Of a stretch of 64,000 bases of DNA, positions 32,930 through 43,767 are shown piece by piece. Within the stretch, counting starts at the first letter, position 1. Each line of letters begins with the position of its first letter. The stretch covers positions 45,461,124-45,525,123 of the forward strand of contig OY757016.1 of NCBI GenBank assembly GCA_963580285.1, given 5' to 3'. This DNA is from Lucinisca nassula (taxonomy: Eukaryota; Mollusca; Bivalvia; Lucinida; Lucinidae). Under the pieces are notes generated by a model that worked only from the letters and a program-made list of their open reading frames with translations, searched no databases and was not told the DNA's origin. The position numbers and the translations under genes were made by a program.

Positions 32930-33690
32930 AAAAACATTTTAATGACGTTTGTATTTTATATGTTTTGAAATTACACATTATGGTTATTAACAAAGTGTGT
33001 GAATCTCTCAAATTTCTATTTCGCAATACTTACATGTATATTGGATTTGGTACAGAATTAAACGGACAAATCGTGAGAATTCAAATCGGTACGAATTGCG
33101 CACGACTAATGGCTGATTTGTTCTTGTACTGATTTGAAAGAGACTTTTCGTAAAATCGTTCTTCGATATAAAAAGATTGGGTACAATATGGATATTATAC
33201 GACAGACAGCATGCATGGTAGTTAACCCAATCACGGTTGGCAACTTTGATTCCCCCCTGGTGGGTCAGGCCTAAGATTCTATGACGGCACCAACGTAAAG
33301 GCTTATTGAGAATTAGAGAGATCTAATTCAAGGTAATGTTGGTTGGTGCCTGATGCTCTGTCTCTGGTTGGGCCCATCGGAGTCTAACTGTTGGTTTTCT
33401 TTTGCTCCAGCATTTCAGTGGTTTTTTGCTGTCGAGTCCTCACCGTTGTCTCACCTCTGTGGTTCTTTGATTATTTGTGTTCACGGAGATGTTGCACTGA
33501 TGAGTTAGGAGGCCTTCATGCGGACTGAACAAATTATTTGTCTAAATCGCGGCAGAAGTAAGGGCGAGGATTGTGGCCACGTAAAATCGATTTAAGCCCC
33601 CCAGTGGAAATCTTTCCACTGACCGTTCCAAGGCAGTTCTTCTGTGGCGATTTATTTATGTTGCTGTTTGTTACTTACTGTGTGTATCAC
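32930..33690 (+). mobile_element. Degenerate, internally deleted PLE, second copy
   Basis: Matches 13790-14560 closely, including the jump from GTNCARLMADLF to the RYKKIGYNMDIIRQT tract. A short deletion near 33255 removes part of the TTTAATTGCACG segment. Confidence 0.72.
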
Positions 33691-33696
33691 TTGTGT

Positions 33697-33975
33697 CTCT
33701 GACTGGTGATCAGGAGGACGCGGGTTCGACTCCCGCCGGGGTCGGCAACATTCTTTCGTGGAGATTGATCATGAAATCTTTTCTACGGTCATTCTCTCCC
33801 TTCCGCTGATTCAAGAAGGGCAGTTGTCAGTTTCTGGCGGAAGAATGTGCACTGTACTGGTTATCCGCTTACGTATAAGCCTGCCCAGGAAAGTGTTGAT
33901 AGGTAAACTGACCGGCTCAAAAATGACCTAAATAGTGTTGACTGGGCCGTAAAACTCCAAAACAAACAAACAAAC
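33697..33975 (+). mobile_element. tRNA-derived SINE with target duplication
   Basis: Truncated tRNA-like head with a B box in GGGTTCGACTCCCGCC (about 33722-33737), a middle with CTGATTCAAGAAGGGCAGTTG, and a 3' end GTTGACTGGGCCGTAAAAC with a CAAA-type tail. ATCACTTGTGTCT occurs on both sides (about 33687 and 33977), a 13-bp target duplication in the PLE 3' region. The reverse-oriented relative at 55308-55613 keeps the full head. Confidence 0.88.
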
Positions 33976-34299
33976 ATCACTTGTGTCTTTTAATTTTGGA
34001 TGGCCATATGGCCATTTTGTGGGAAAGTAACTGTCCCTATGGCCTTCCTTTGTTTAGGTGTCTTTTTATTCTGGATGGCCATATGGCCGTTTGTTGAAAA
34101 GTAACTGTCCTTATGGCCCTCCTTTGTTTAGGTTTCCATTATGGTCTGGTCGCTTCATGTGTGTGTTTCTTTCCCTTTGGTGGCTTTGTTGGGTGGAGTA
34201 AATTAATTGTATCGATTCCTGATCTTTGTTTTACTTCTACATTTTTAATGATTTCTCTTTCTAAAGAAGAGCAATCTGAATTATCGATGTCTTAATATG

Positions 34300-34760
34300 A
34301 GAAGGAATAACTGAATATTGGTTATACCTACTGCAAGTTTTTTTTTCAGTCAATCTTAGCTTTCAGAGCTCTTATTCTGATACCATAACCTTGATGTTTT
34401 ATTTATTATTGCCTATTTTAGAAGGATTAATTGATGTAAAATTTAAAGAAAACGCGATGATTCTGATTTTGCGATTGTAAATATTCCATACTTGGATGGG
34501 GATGCTCCACCTGGGGCGGCCTAAGGTTTTTATAACCATTTAGGTCTGCTTAGAGTGTCTAGTCATGTTATTCACTTCAATACTCGAAATAAATAATGAA
34601 TTACCTAAAATTGGAGATCAGGGTTATCGAACTGATCGATATCATAGACTCCAAAAAGTGTTTCATAAAATTATAGACGCCAATTCGATTAAGTTTCAAA
34701 ATTCAATAAATTCAGTAAGACTTTTATGTAAGTCGCTTGCTGACTGATGCTTCGTCTTTG
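34300..34760 (+). pseudogene. Degenerate PLE carboxy-terminal fragment, unit 3
   Basis: Third copy of the 1060-1540 segment. One stop present in the other copies is absent here, giving a 60-codon frame, but it is still broken overall. Confidence 0.68.
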
Positions 34761-34919
34761 ATCGGTCCCACCCAAGCAAACACTTGTTTTTCTTTTGCGT
34801 AAATGTTTCAGATATTTCATGTTCTCGAGACATCGTTGTTTTATCCCTGAATTTGTTTGAGGCGGGTTAGAAATCCTCTAAAAACGTGTTCACCAGAGAA
34901 GAACTAAGGCATTAGAAAA

Positions 34920-35165
34920 ACACACCTATACAAATACATAGTAATTTTTCCGCTGAAAAACAAACATTTTAAGATGAAACATTCTGATAGGTTCTTATTT
35001 GTGCTCAAAATATAGATTGTGGGTACACGTTAGAACCGCCTTATCGAGGCGGTTCTAACGAATACCTACATTCTATATTTTGAGAAGAAATAATAAAAAT
35101 AAGGTTTACGCCTGTTAATATTAAAGTTTTGTTCAAGGGGGTTATAATTATATAGGCGTGATTTG
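34920..35165. mobile_element. Palindromic MITE, unit 3
   Basis: Counterpart of 1691-1940, with TTATCGAGG in the loop and an intact stem. Confidence 0.75.
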
Positions 35166-35229
35166 TCTACTTACAACTGACCGACAAACTTTGATTTATT
35201 GCTCAATAAATCACAGACTAGAGCTGATA

Positions 35230-35510
35230 TGCTTTTTACAAGGTGAAAGAATCCAGTTGACGCCAAATGGCAAAATAAAGTGCAGATCCAGTTCAGACCT
35301 AGCAGAAGTAGGCGTCTGATCAGTACCTACTCGGTTTGCAATAATAAACAAAGAAAACAAAACTTCATATCCTTTAATTTTGAAATGGACTTGCTCTATT
35401 AACAAGGTGGGAGATTCCATTTGTTGCCAAATGGCAAAAAAACATGCAGACCCAGATCAGACGCAGCAGACGTAGGTCTCTGATCAGGGCCTACATTTTA
35501 TGCAAAGGAT
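35230..35510. repeat. Two tandem GATCAG hairpin modules
   Basis: Two units of about 170 bp each contain CCAAATGGCAAAA followed by a hairpin built on CAGACCCAGATCAGACG and its complement (TCTGATCAGGGCC). They are related to the hairpins at 49540, 49735, 54495, 56625, 58420 and 62440. Confidence 0.6.
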
Positions 35511-35930
35511 TCAGGCTTTTCCAAATAAATATATAAGAAATCGCAACTTGATTCTCCGAGTTCATTAAACAATATAAATGAAAATAACAAAAAATAATTA
35601 ATTGAGAAAAAATAAAGTTCAAATGTTCCAAAAAATAAATATGGAGTAGACATTTTGGGGGTAACTTGAAACAAATTTAAAGATACAAGTCCTCATAAGA
35701 ATGTTGGCATTTTAAAATTTATGAACAGCATAAATGACATTCTGTGCTGGTCTGAGCAGTAAAATTGCCTGATTTGTTTGTATTTTAGTAGTTATGAGCA
35801 AAACAAATTTCATGCTCAGCTGAGTTGAGCATGAAAAAAGTTTTATAACTTCGGGACCTGAACAGCATTCTCCTATATATTTAATACAGGGTAATGTACT
35901 TCATGTATATGTAGACGTGCATAGACATTG
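35511..35930. other. AT-rich intronic stretch, nothing recognised
   Basis: AAATAA-rich sequence with one short inverted word (ATGCTCAGCTGAGTTGAGCAT at about 35812-35832). No gene or known repeat. Confidence 0.45.
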
Positions 35931-35938
35931 CTACTCAC

Positions 35939-36118
35939 GTGTGCACAACGATTGTGGGTCTACGCTCCAAGTAGCTGTTGTCTGACAGGTGATGGTGGAA
36001 ACCCCATGTCTCTCCTGGTAATTATAATAACAGCTGTATCTACACGTGGTTCCAGTCTCTGCATTGCAGGAAAGCAAGTAGCCGTGTGGTATGTTTCTAC
36101 TGCATTTTTTGTTTTTGG
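35939..36118 (-). CDS. Sushi/CCP module exon
   Basis: Internal exon of 180 nt, minus strand: acceptor TGTTTCCAG above 36118, donor GTGAGTAG below 35939, phase 1 at both ends. It encodes KKCSRNIPHGYLLSC, TTCRYSCYYNY, STITC, a W and finally SLCT, again six cysteines in the same spacing pattern as the other three modules. It has the conserved IPHGY motif but lacks the usual glycine after the YSC pair. It splices in frame to the exon at 20993-21175 (downstream on the minus strand) and to 42055-42264 (upstream). A longer open frame upstream of the acceptor is intron read-through. Confidence 0.8.
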
Positions 36119-36182
36119 CTGGAAACATGGAGAAAACGTGATTTATGACAAAAGTAGTCAAGAATGGTATCCGTGCAGGCTT

Positions 36183-36600
36183 GTCATCACGAAAACACGC
36201 CTATATAATTCTGACGCCCTTGAACCCCACTTTAATTCTTATTGGCGGTTTACATTTACAATGTACTCGTATTTTTTTTCGTGATGATAAAATCTTTTGA
36301 AGTCGGCATGAAACTTAAAAGTATCCAAATGTACACGTGCATCAAGGGCAAACAGCACTCAATGTTTGTATCTAGTCCATCACGAAAACACGCCTATATA
36401 ATTTTGACCCCCTTGAAGCCCACTTTTATATAGAAAAACTGGGGTTTACAAGAGTAAACCTTATTTTTCTTATTTCTGCTCCAAAATATAGATTGTGGGT
36501 ACTCGTTAGAACCGCTTCATTGAGGCGATTCTAACGAGTACCCACAATCTATATTTTGAGCAGAAATAAGAACAATATCATATTTTCCCGAAGGTGCCCT
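36183..36600. mobile_element. Palindromic MITE and an adjacent fragment
   Basis: 36185-36240 is a left-end fragment. 36378-36575 is a nearly full copy starting CACGAAAACACGCCTATAT with the central hairpin at about 36500-36540; its right outer part is missing. Confidence 0.65.
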
Positions 36601-36818
36601 TGTCTATATTATTATAGGATAGTATATCTTTCCCCTCAAAAAGCTTGAAACTGGCCCCTGTGGTGAAAATATAAATGATAGTTTTCACAGTACGAAAAAT
36701 AACATGACCATATTATTATCACAGTAGCAGCCCGGACTACTTTGCCCGCCAAATTTCATATGTTATCTGTAAAATAATTCTGTAAAATACCTTGAAAAAT
36801 CATTCTTTGAACTGTAAC

Positions 36819-39219
36819 AAGAGGACCAAGCTTCAAAGTTTAAGGAAGTGCCAACCTTTACTGAAGGCTTTATAGGAGGACATGGTGATGACAGGGTAAG
36901 CATTTTCTGAAAATCAAGTAGAATGTAACTCTATGATAAACAGGCTGACCTCACCGGTTTTCAAACTCATTCAAGCTTTTATTCCTGACTTGCTAAGAAG
37001 ATCCGATCTAAACTCAAGTGACTATGGTGATGACAAGTTCAAAAACAAGTTTTCAAACTCCTCCAAGCTTCCTGCCTGACTTCCTTGTTTGTAAGTTTCA
37101 TCAAGATCCGTTCAAAACTAAAGGGGCAGCAGTGATGACAATGTCGAAAATAGGCATTTTCAGCAATCAAAGGCACGTCACTCTATGATAAATGTGCCGA
37201 CTTGGCCGGTATTCGAACTCACCTGAGGTTTTATACCCAGCCACCTTACATGTAAGTTTCAGAAAGATCCGATCAGACTTGGCCAGTATTCAAACTCATC
37301 CAAGATTTTATTCCCAGCCACCTCACATATAAGTTTCAGAAAAATCCGATCAAAACTGAAGGGGCTACGGTGATGACACGGTCAAAATTTGGCATTTTTA
37401 GCAATCAAAGGGATGTTACTCTAAAATAAATGAGCCGACCTGGCCAGTTTTCGAACTCATCCGAGGTTTCATCCCCAGCCACCTTACATATAAGTTTCAG
37501 AAAAATCTGATCAAAACTGAAGGGGCTACGGTAATGACAAGGTCAAAAATCAACATTTTCAGCCATCTAAGGGACATAACTCTACGATAAATGGGCTGAC
37601 TTGGCCTGTTTTCGAACTCATCCAAGATTTTATCACTAGCCACCTTACATATAAGGTTCAGAAAGATCCGATCAAAACTAAATGCGCTACCGTGATGAAA
37701 AGGTCAAAAATCGGCATTTTCAGCAATCAAAGGGACGTAACTCTATGATAAATGGGCCAACTTGGCCGGTATTCCAACTCATCCTAGGTTTTATCTCCAT
37801 TCACCTTACATATAGGTTTCAGAAAGATTAGATCCAAACTGCAGGGGCTATGGTGATGACAAGGTAAAAATCGACATTTTCAGCCATCAAAGGGACATAA
37901 CTATATAGTAAATGGGGCAGCTTGGCCGGTTTTCGAACTCATCCGAGGTTTTATCATCAGCAACCTTGCATATAAGTTTCAGAAAAATCCGATCAAAACT
38001 GAAAGGGCTACGGTGATGACAAGGTCAAAAATCGGCATTTTCAGCAATCAAAGGGACGTAACTCTATGATAAATGGGCCAACTTGGCGGGTATTCCAACT
38101 CATCCTAGGTTTTATCTCCATTCACCTTACATATAAGTTTCAGAAAGATCCGATCAAAACTGAAGGGGCTACATTGATGACAAGGTCAAAAATCAACATT
38201 TTCAGCAATCAAAGGGACCTTACTCTATGATAAATAGGCCACCTTTGCTGGTATGCGAACTCATCCGAGGTTTTATCCCCAGCCACCTTGCATATAAGTT
38301 TCAGAAAGATCCGATCAAAACTGAAAGGGCTACGGTGATGACAAGGTCAATAATCGGCATTTTCAGCAATCAAAGGGACGTTACTCTGTGATAAATGGAC
38401 CAACTTTGCTGGTTTTCGAACTCATCCGAGATTTTATCCTCAGCCACTTTACATATAAGTTTCAGAAAGATTCGATCAAAACTGAAAGGGCTACAGTGAT
38501 GACAAGGTCAAAAATCAGCATTTTCAGCAATCGAAGGGACGTGACTCTACTATAAATGGGCCGACTTGGTCAGTTTTCGAACTCATCCGAGATTTTATCC
38601 CCAGCCACCTTACATATAAGTTTCAGAAAGATCCGATCAAAACTGAAGGGGCTACGGTGATGACAAGGTCGAAAATCGGCATTTTCAGCAATCAAAGGGA
38701 CGTAACTCTATGATAAATCGGCGGACTTGGCCGGTTTTCGAACTCATCCGAGGTTTTATCCCCAGCCACATTACATATAAGTTTCAAAAAGATCCGATCA
38801 AAACTGAAGGGGCTACGGTGATGACAAGGTCGAAAATTGGTATTTTCAGCAATCAAAGGGACGTAACTCTATGATAATTGGGCCGACTTGGCCGGTTTTC
38901 GAACTCATCTGAGTTTTTATCCCCAGTCACCTTACATATAAGTTTCAGAAAGATCCGATCAAAACTGAAGGCGCTACGGTGATGACAAGCATTTTCCCAT
39001 AGTAAGTCTATGGGACCTTGTGGTTACCATAGGAACCAAAGTTTTAGAGCGATTTCGAAAAAAAGCCCCACCAGAGGCATGCTACAGATGAGAAATGATT
39101 GAGATCAGCCTGCAGGATACAGAGATATAGCTGCTCAAAAGTGTGGACGGACGACGGACGACGGACGACCCACTATACTATATGCTCCCCTGGAGCCTTC
39201 GGCCCAGGTGAGCTAAAAA
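36819..39219 (+). mobile_element. Tandem-core element, about 161-bp repeats (pearl-like, second type)
   Basis: About 12 core repeats with a period near 161 bp, each with ATCAAAGGGACGTAACTC, GACTTGGCCGGTTTTCGAA, TATAAGTTTCAGAAAGATCC and GGTGATGACAAGGTC. The left end begins CAAGAGGACCAAG, like the other pearl-like left ends. An ACG-type microsatellite (39143-39170) is followed by a right-end hairpin with a TTC loop at 39189-39208 and a GAGCTAAAAA terminus, the same architecture as at 6623-6640 with a different stem. Non-coding. Confidence 0.75.
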
Positions 39220-39342
39220 TGCTGATCTGTTTATGATATGCAACTGACAGTTGTGACGTCATAGCCAAGTTAAACATTGTGACGTAAGATCCGATTGATC
39301 AATTACAGTAACAGTCCTAAAATATTATCAGATAAAAAGAAA

Positions 39343-39491
39343 ATTTACTTTTATTCGATAAATATCAAAAATATTTCAGCTCGTGTGTTGGAAACATCAG
39401 AATTTTCACTCGTGCTTTGCACTCGTGAAAATTCTGATATTTTCAACTCACTCGATGCAATATTTTTGATATCCATCTCAAAAAAGTAAAT
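39343..39491. repeat. Fold-back inverted repeat of about 149 bp
   Basis: ATTTACTTTT and CAGAATTTTCACTCGTGC at the left are mirrored by GCACGAG..GAAAATTCTGAT and AAAAAGTAAAT at the right. The loop near GCTTTGC is very short. No coding sense. Confidence 0.72.
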
Positions 39492-39674
39492 ATCCTGTAT
39501 TAAGTGTCTCTGCTGGGAGGTGTGAGTAATTCTATCGATTCCTGATCATTGTCTTGGCTTTTATTTTTGTTTCGGTCGGCGTGAGTTTTCTTCATGTGAG
39601 AAACGCTTAAATCGAATATATAGTCATGAATGATTTTTGTTATCTAATACTCCAAAAAAAAGAAATGTTATAAA

Positions 39675-39985
39675 CATTTGTTTGTTTGATTGATTTGAGG
39701 TTTAACATCCCCGTGAACACTATATAGGTCATTTGGAGACGTTGCTTCCAATTTAGTGGGACTTTTACCCGATATTGCGATGAAATGATATCTCAAGCCC
39801 TGTCGCCCAATGAAACCAATAGGGTTTTATAAGCATAGACGGTCCGACCCGCACCGCTTTGCCTGGGCAGGCTTAGATACTCTTAGCGGTTTACCAGTAC
39901 TCGTGTGCGATCGGTTTCAGCTCTGCATGAAATCATCATGCAGCCCATTTATTTATTTAAGCCCCGATGGGCGGGAGCCGTATAA
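39675..39985 (-). mobile_element. SINE (GACGTTAAACC-tail family), minus strand
   Basis: Same family as 4172-4492: GTTTGTTTGATTGATTTGAGG start, CACCGCTTTGCCTGGGCAGG middle and GCCCCGATGGGCGGGAGCC end. Confidence 0.65.
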
Positions 39986-40242
39986 ACATGACAGAGGCGA
40001 TTCTAACAACTGTTTTTAAGAATTGTTTTGGATAAATAAAGATGAGAAGGCCCTTCGTTACCTTTCATATTCCTAACTAAGGTTCTTCAAGTTATGTCGG
40101 TAAATTCTTTATATCGGCAACATTTTAGGAAACGCAGACATAGGGTTTCAAAATTGCTAGAGTGACAACCAATTTGCCAACTTGAAATCCTTCAAACGAC
40201 ATCTCAGCCCCATCTCACCAACAAAGCCATGACACGATGTTC

Positions 40243-41866
40243 GAAACAAACAGCTATTTTGGTAGATGATCACTTAAGCATCTTATGAAGTTTGATAGAA
40301 ATTGAGCCGAGAGTACAGGAGGATTTTTGTTTCAAGATTTTTTCTATTTTTAGCTCTGGTGACCATCTTGTTCGTCAGAGCGGAACGATTTTAGCTTTGT
40401 TAGATTGGGTGTCACCTGGGCAACATTCTTGTGAACTTTGAATTAAATTGGCCCAATAGTTTAGGAGGAGTTCGTGTTTGAAGCCAATTTACGATGTTTT
40501 TCTATTTTTAGCTCTGGTAGCCATTTTGTTTATCGGAGCAGAACCGTTTGATCCATTTTGGTTGAGGGGCATCTAAGCAACAATCCTATGAAGTTTGAAT
40601 GAAACTGGTCATAGGGTACAGGAGGAGCTGTTGTTTGAAGATTTTTTCTATATTTAGCTCTAGCGGCCATGTTGTTCGACAGAGCGGAACAAATTTAGCT
40701 ACTTTGGTAGGAAGTCACCTAGGTAAAATTGATGTGAAGACCAAATCCAATTGGCCCACTGGTTATGGAGGAGTTCACGTTTGAAGCAAATTTACGATGT
40801 TTCTTTTTCATTTTTAGCTCTGGCGGCCATTTTTTCATCGTTTCATCGGCAACATTCTAGTGAAGTTTGAATTCAATTGGCCAAAGGGTTTAGGAGGATT
40901 TCGCGTTTGGAGCTATTTTAAGCTCTGGCGGCTATTTTGCTCATCGGATTAGAACCGGTTAAGCTATTTTGGAAGCGAGTCACCTAAACAACATCCCTAT
41001 GAAGTTTGAATGAAAGGGTACTTGAGGAGTTGTCGTTTGATTTTTTTCTTTTGTTTAGATCTGACGGCCATCTTGTTCGTCAGAGCGGAACGATTTTAGC
41101 TATTTTGGTAGGGAGTTACCTAGGCAACATTCCTGTGAAGTTTGAAGACAATTGACATAAGGGTTTAAGAGGAGTTCGCGTTTGAAGCAAATTTACGATG
41201 TTTTTCTACTTTAGATCTTGCGGCTTTTTTGCTCATCGGAGCGGAACCGTTTAAGCTATTTTGGAAGAGAGTCACCAAAGCAACATTCCTATGAAGTTTG
41301 AATAAATTGGCCCTTAGGGTACAGGAGGAGTTGTCGTTTGAAGATTTTTTCTACTTTAGCTCTGGCAGCCATCTTGTTCGTCAGAGCGGAACGATTTTAG
41401 CTATTTTGGGAGGGAGTCACCTAGGCAACATTCCTGTGAAGTTTGAATCAAATTGACCCAAGGGTTTAGGCGGAGTTTGCGTTTGAAGCAAATTTACGAT
41501 GTTTTATTTTTACTTTAGCTCTTGCAGTCATTTTGTTCATCGGAGCGGGATCGTTTTAGTTATTTTGGTACCAAGGCAACATTCTTGTGAAGGTTGAATG
41601 AAACTGGCCCAAGGGTACAGGAGGAGTTGGTATTTAAATATTTTTCTATTTTTAGCTCTGGTGGCCAACTAGTTCATCGTAGCGGAACGATTTTAGCTAT
41701 TTTGGTAGGGAGCCACCCAGGCAACATTCTGGTGAAGTTTGAATCAAATTGGCCTTAGGGTTTAGGAGGAGTTCGCATTTAAATCAAATTGTTGACGACG
41801 GACGACGGACGACGCACGACGGACGAAGGACATTCACTGATCACAATACATCACCATGAGCACTTC
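40243..41866 (+). mobile_element. Pearl-like tandem-core element, 5'-truncated
   Basis: About ten core repeats of roughly 150 bp, like 4619-6641, then a GGACGACGGACGACG microsatellite (41794-41830). The right end is cut within the hairpin (GAGCACTTC) where a MITE end (TATGTATTTGTATAGGCGTG) joins. The left terminal hairpin is missing. Confidence 0.72.
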
Positions 41867-42054
41867 TATGTATTTGTATAGGCGTGTGCTCAATGGTCAG
41901 GCATAGAGCACACAATGCAGACTCAATAAAACCGAGTCTGCTATTTGCATTCTTTGCTTCGAAAGGATCTAATCGTTCAGAACTTATTTGTAGTCCGATG
42001 TGGGCACATGTCCGAACACAAATTTTCCCATGCCGCGAATAAATTCATACTTAC

Positions 42055-42264
42055 GTGTACAAAGCTCATTTCCAACCACATTCCGCGCTGAATAAGTTGG
42101 CCTCCACAGCCCAGCTAGACAGGATACCAAGGAAACATCTTTAGCAGCTACATAGCCTTCGTCACACGAATACGGGCAACCTCTAGTAGTATCGTTAACG
42201 TCACACCACCAAGCGATAGCCCCATGAGAAATATTATGGCTGCAACCGAATGCTGCTCCTTTAT
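42055..42264 (-). CDS. Sushi/CCP-like module exon
   Basis: Internal exon of 210 nt, minus strand: acceptor TTTTTTTAACAG above 42264, donor GTAAGTATG below 42055, phase 1 at both ends. It encodes FGCSHNISHGAIAWWC, GCPYSCDEGY, SLVSC, GLWRPTY and, after a longer loop, ELCT. The six cysteines, HG, EGY and W positions match the other CCP exons; the segment between the last two cysteines is about 10 residues longer. It has no start codon of its own and splices in frame to 35939-36118. This is the most 5' exon of the set that I can see. Confidence 0.72.
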
Positions 42265-42365
42265 CTGTTAAAAAAAGGAATATTTGATATCGGTAACAAC
42301 ACCTTTTTGATAAATATTATAATAAAGCACAGGAGACTTCGACATTCTCCTTTTTGTCTGAAAAA

Positions 42366-42420
42366 GAAGAAGAAGAAGAAGAAGAAGAAGAAGAAGAAGA
42401 AGAAGAAGAAGAAGAAGAAA
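42366..42420. repeat. GAA microsatellite
   Basis: Uninterrupted AGA/GAA triplets. A second GAA run is at 48058-48097. Confidence 0.95.
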
Positions 42421-42439
42421 AAATGAAATTATTTCCCGA

Positions 42440-42760
42440 ACTGACTCAAAACGATAACACACCCATGCGACATAGTGCATTTTTCACACCTCTGAAATGG
42501 CTACTTTTCTAATGAAAATCCGTAATACTTTTCTTATTTATACCGCAAACATAGTTTGTGGTTGCTCGTAAGAACCGCCTCGGTTGTGGTTGCCCGTTAG
42601 AACCGCCTAATTGAGGCGGTTCTAACGAGTACCCACAACCTATGTCTTGGAGTAGAAATAAGATAACTAATGTATACCCCCGTAAACCCCCGTTTTCTCT
42701 ATATAAAGTGGGATTTACATGGGTCTTCATTTCATGGCCTTATTAACATGATGCCCTCAT
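42440..42760. mobile_element. Subtype-2 palindromic MITE, reverse orientation, rearranged centre
   Basis: Starts with the complement of the GTGTGTTATCGT end. Its central hairpin is partly duplicated (two GTTAGAACCGCCT-like arms at about 42569 and 42597). Ends with the CTCTATATAAAGTGGG tract. Confidence 0.65.
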
Positions 42761-42804
42761 GTAAAGGTCTACTATAAAGAAAACCATTTGCAAATTCGTT
42801 TCTT

Positions 42805-43185
42805 CCAGAGTAGAATATGTTCTCCTTTGGAAGCAAGGAATACACCACAGAACTAACAAATATGGAGTGTGCATGTTTTTTGGGCCAGACTAGCTAGTTT
42901 CGGCCAATTAGGCCTCATCAGTGACCCTCAATTATTTTCAGAATTCCACAATGGAATCAATGATCCCAAAAGACAATAAAATATAAACTACACTATGGTG
43001 TAGGGCAGGGAGACTTTTTACGGCCGCCACACATTCCCAGACACCAGCTGTAGTGTCGTTAAATATGTTCTAGAAAAGGGTTATCCTTTGGAAGCAAGGA
43101 ATACACCACAGAACTAAAGATATGGAGTGTGCATAATTTCTGGGCCAGACTAGCTAGTTTCGGCCAATTAGGCCAATAGAAATCT
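42805..43185. repeat. Tandem repeat of about 250 bp, two partial units
   Basis: Same repeat as 3343-3668. CTTTGGAAGCAAGGAATACA and GGCCAGACTAGCTAGTTTCG both occur twice, about 250 bp apart. Confidence 0.65.
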
Positions 43186-43767
43186 ATTTAAAAGACCTCA
43201 AAATATCGCAAAATGCCTCTTATGGTTTACTCTACTTTTCTGACTTCGCCCGAAGTCAGACACGTCTCACCGGGCAGTCCTGCAGGCGGAGTCTATGCAA
43301 AACATTTAGGACAACACTTCCGTTTCACAGTTGTCACCAAAAGTAGCAATTGCCGTGTCGCACACGATGTTAAACATCGCGGTCATCCATCTAGGTACAA
43401 ACCGCGTTGTGCGTTACTTAAAGTGAATGACCACCTTTATAACATAATTACTTCATTTGCAAGAAAAAGTTACTGTAATGATTAATCTCTGACTTTTATT
43501 ACCAATTGAAATCTGCTAAGGTAATTAAATCAACATTTAATGGTTTCAGTGAAGTCTTCTGGCAGTGGCCATATTTTCCCCAAGGTAATCCAAATCATTC
43601 CCAGGGTTCAACATGTTTGCTAAAATCCTGATCTCATGGAGACTGTAGAAGCTCTATGTCTCTCTATGCAGCTACTAAAGGAGAAGTGATTAGGCTCTCT
43701 AATCGGGTTGAATTCTCAAAATCCTTTGAATAGGCTGTCAGTTCAGCATCTTACATAAGGCTTCATT
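43186..43767. other. Stretch with an unsupported 90-codon frame
   Basis: A plus-strand frame at 43213-43485 is open but has no domain I recognise. A short palindrome (GACTTCGCCCGAAGTC, 43242-43257) lies inside it. Otherwise featureless. Confidence 0.35.

Larger units (their letters stand above)
17045..33240. repeat. Segmental tandem duplication, unit 2
   Basis: Second copy of the unit, starting like unit 1 inside the 3' end of a Penelope-like element and ending in a degenerate PLE copy at about 33.2 kb. It is private for the LINE at 28.15-32.8 kb and a PLE 3' fragment at 25.5 kb. It lacks the miniature LTR array, the 9.5-kb palindrome and one MITE found in unit 1. Confidence 0.92.
33241..35220. 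repeat. Segmental tandem duplication, partial unit 3
   Basis: Repeats the first roughly 2 kb of units 1 and 2: PLE 3' region, degenerate PLE carboxy-terminal fragment, and the MITE with the AGAACCGCCTC hairpin. It is interrupted by a SINE at about 33.7-33.98 kb. Similarity stops near 35220, where unit 1 continues at about 2000 and unit 2 at about 19045. Confidence 0.88.

Noticed and set aside
37000..39000. CRISPR-like array
   Set aside because: Regular repeats of about 161 bp have no short-repeat/unique-spacer pattern, and the genome is clearly animal. This is a tandem-core transposable element.
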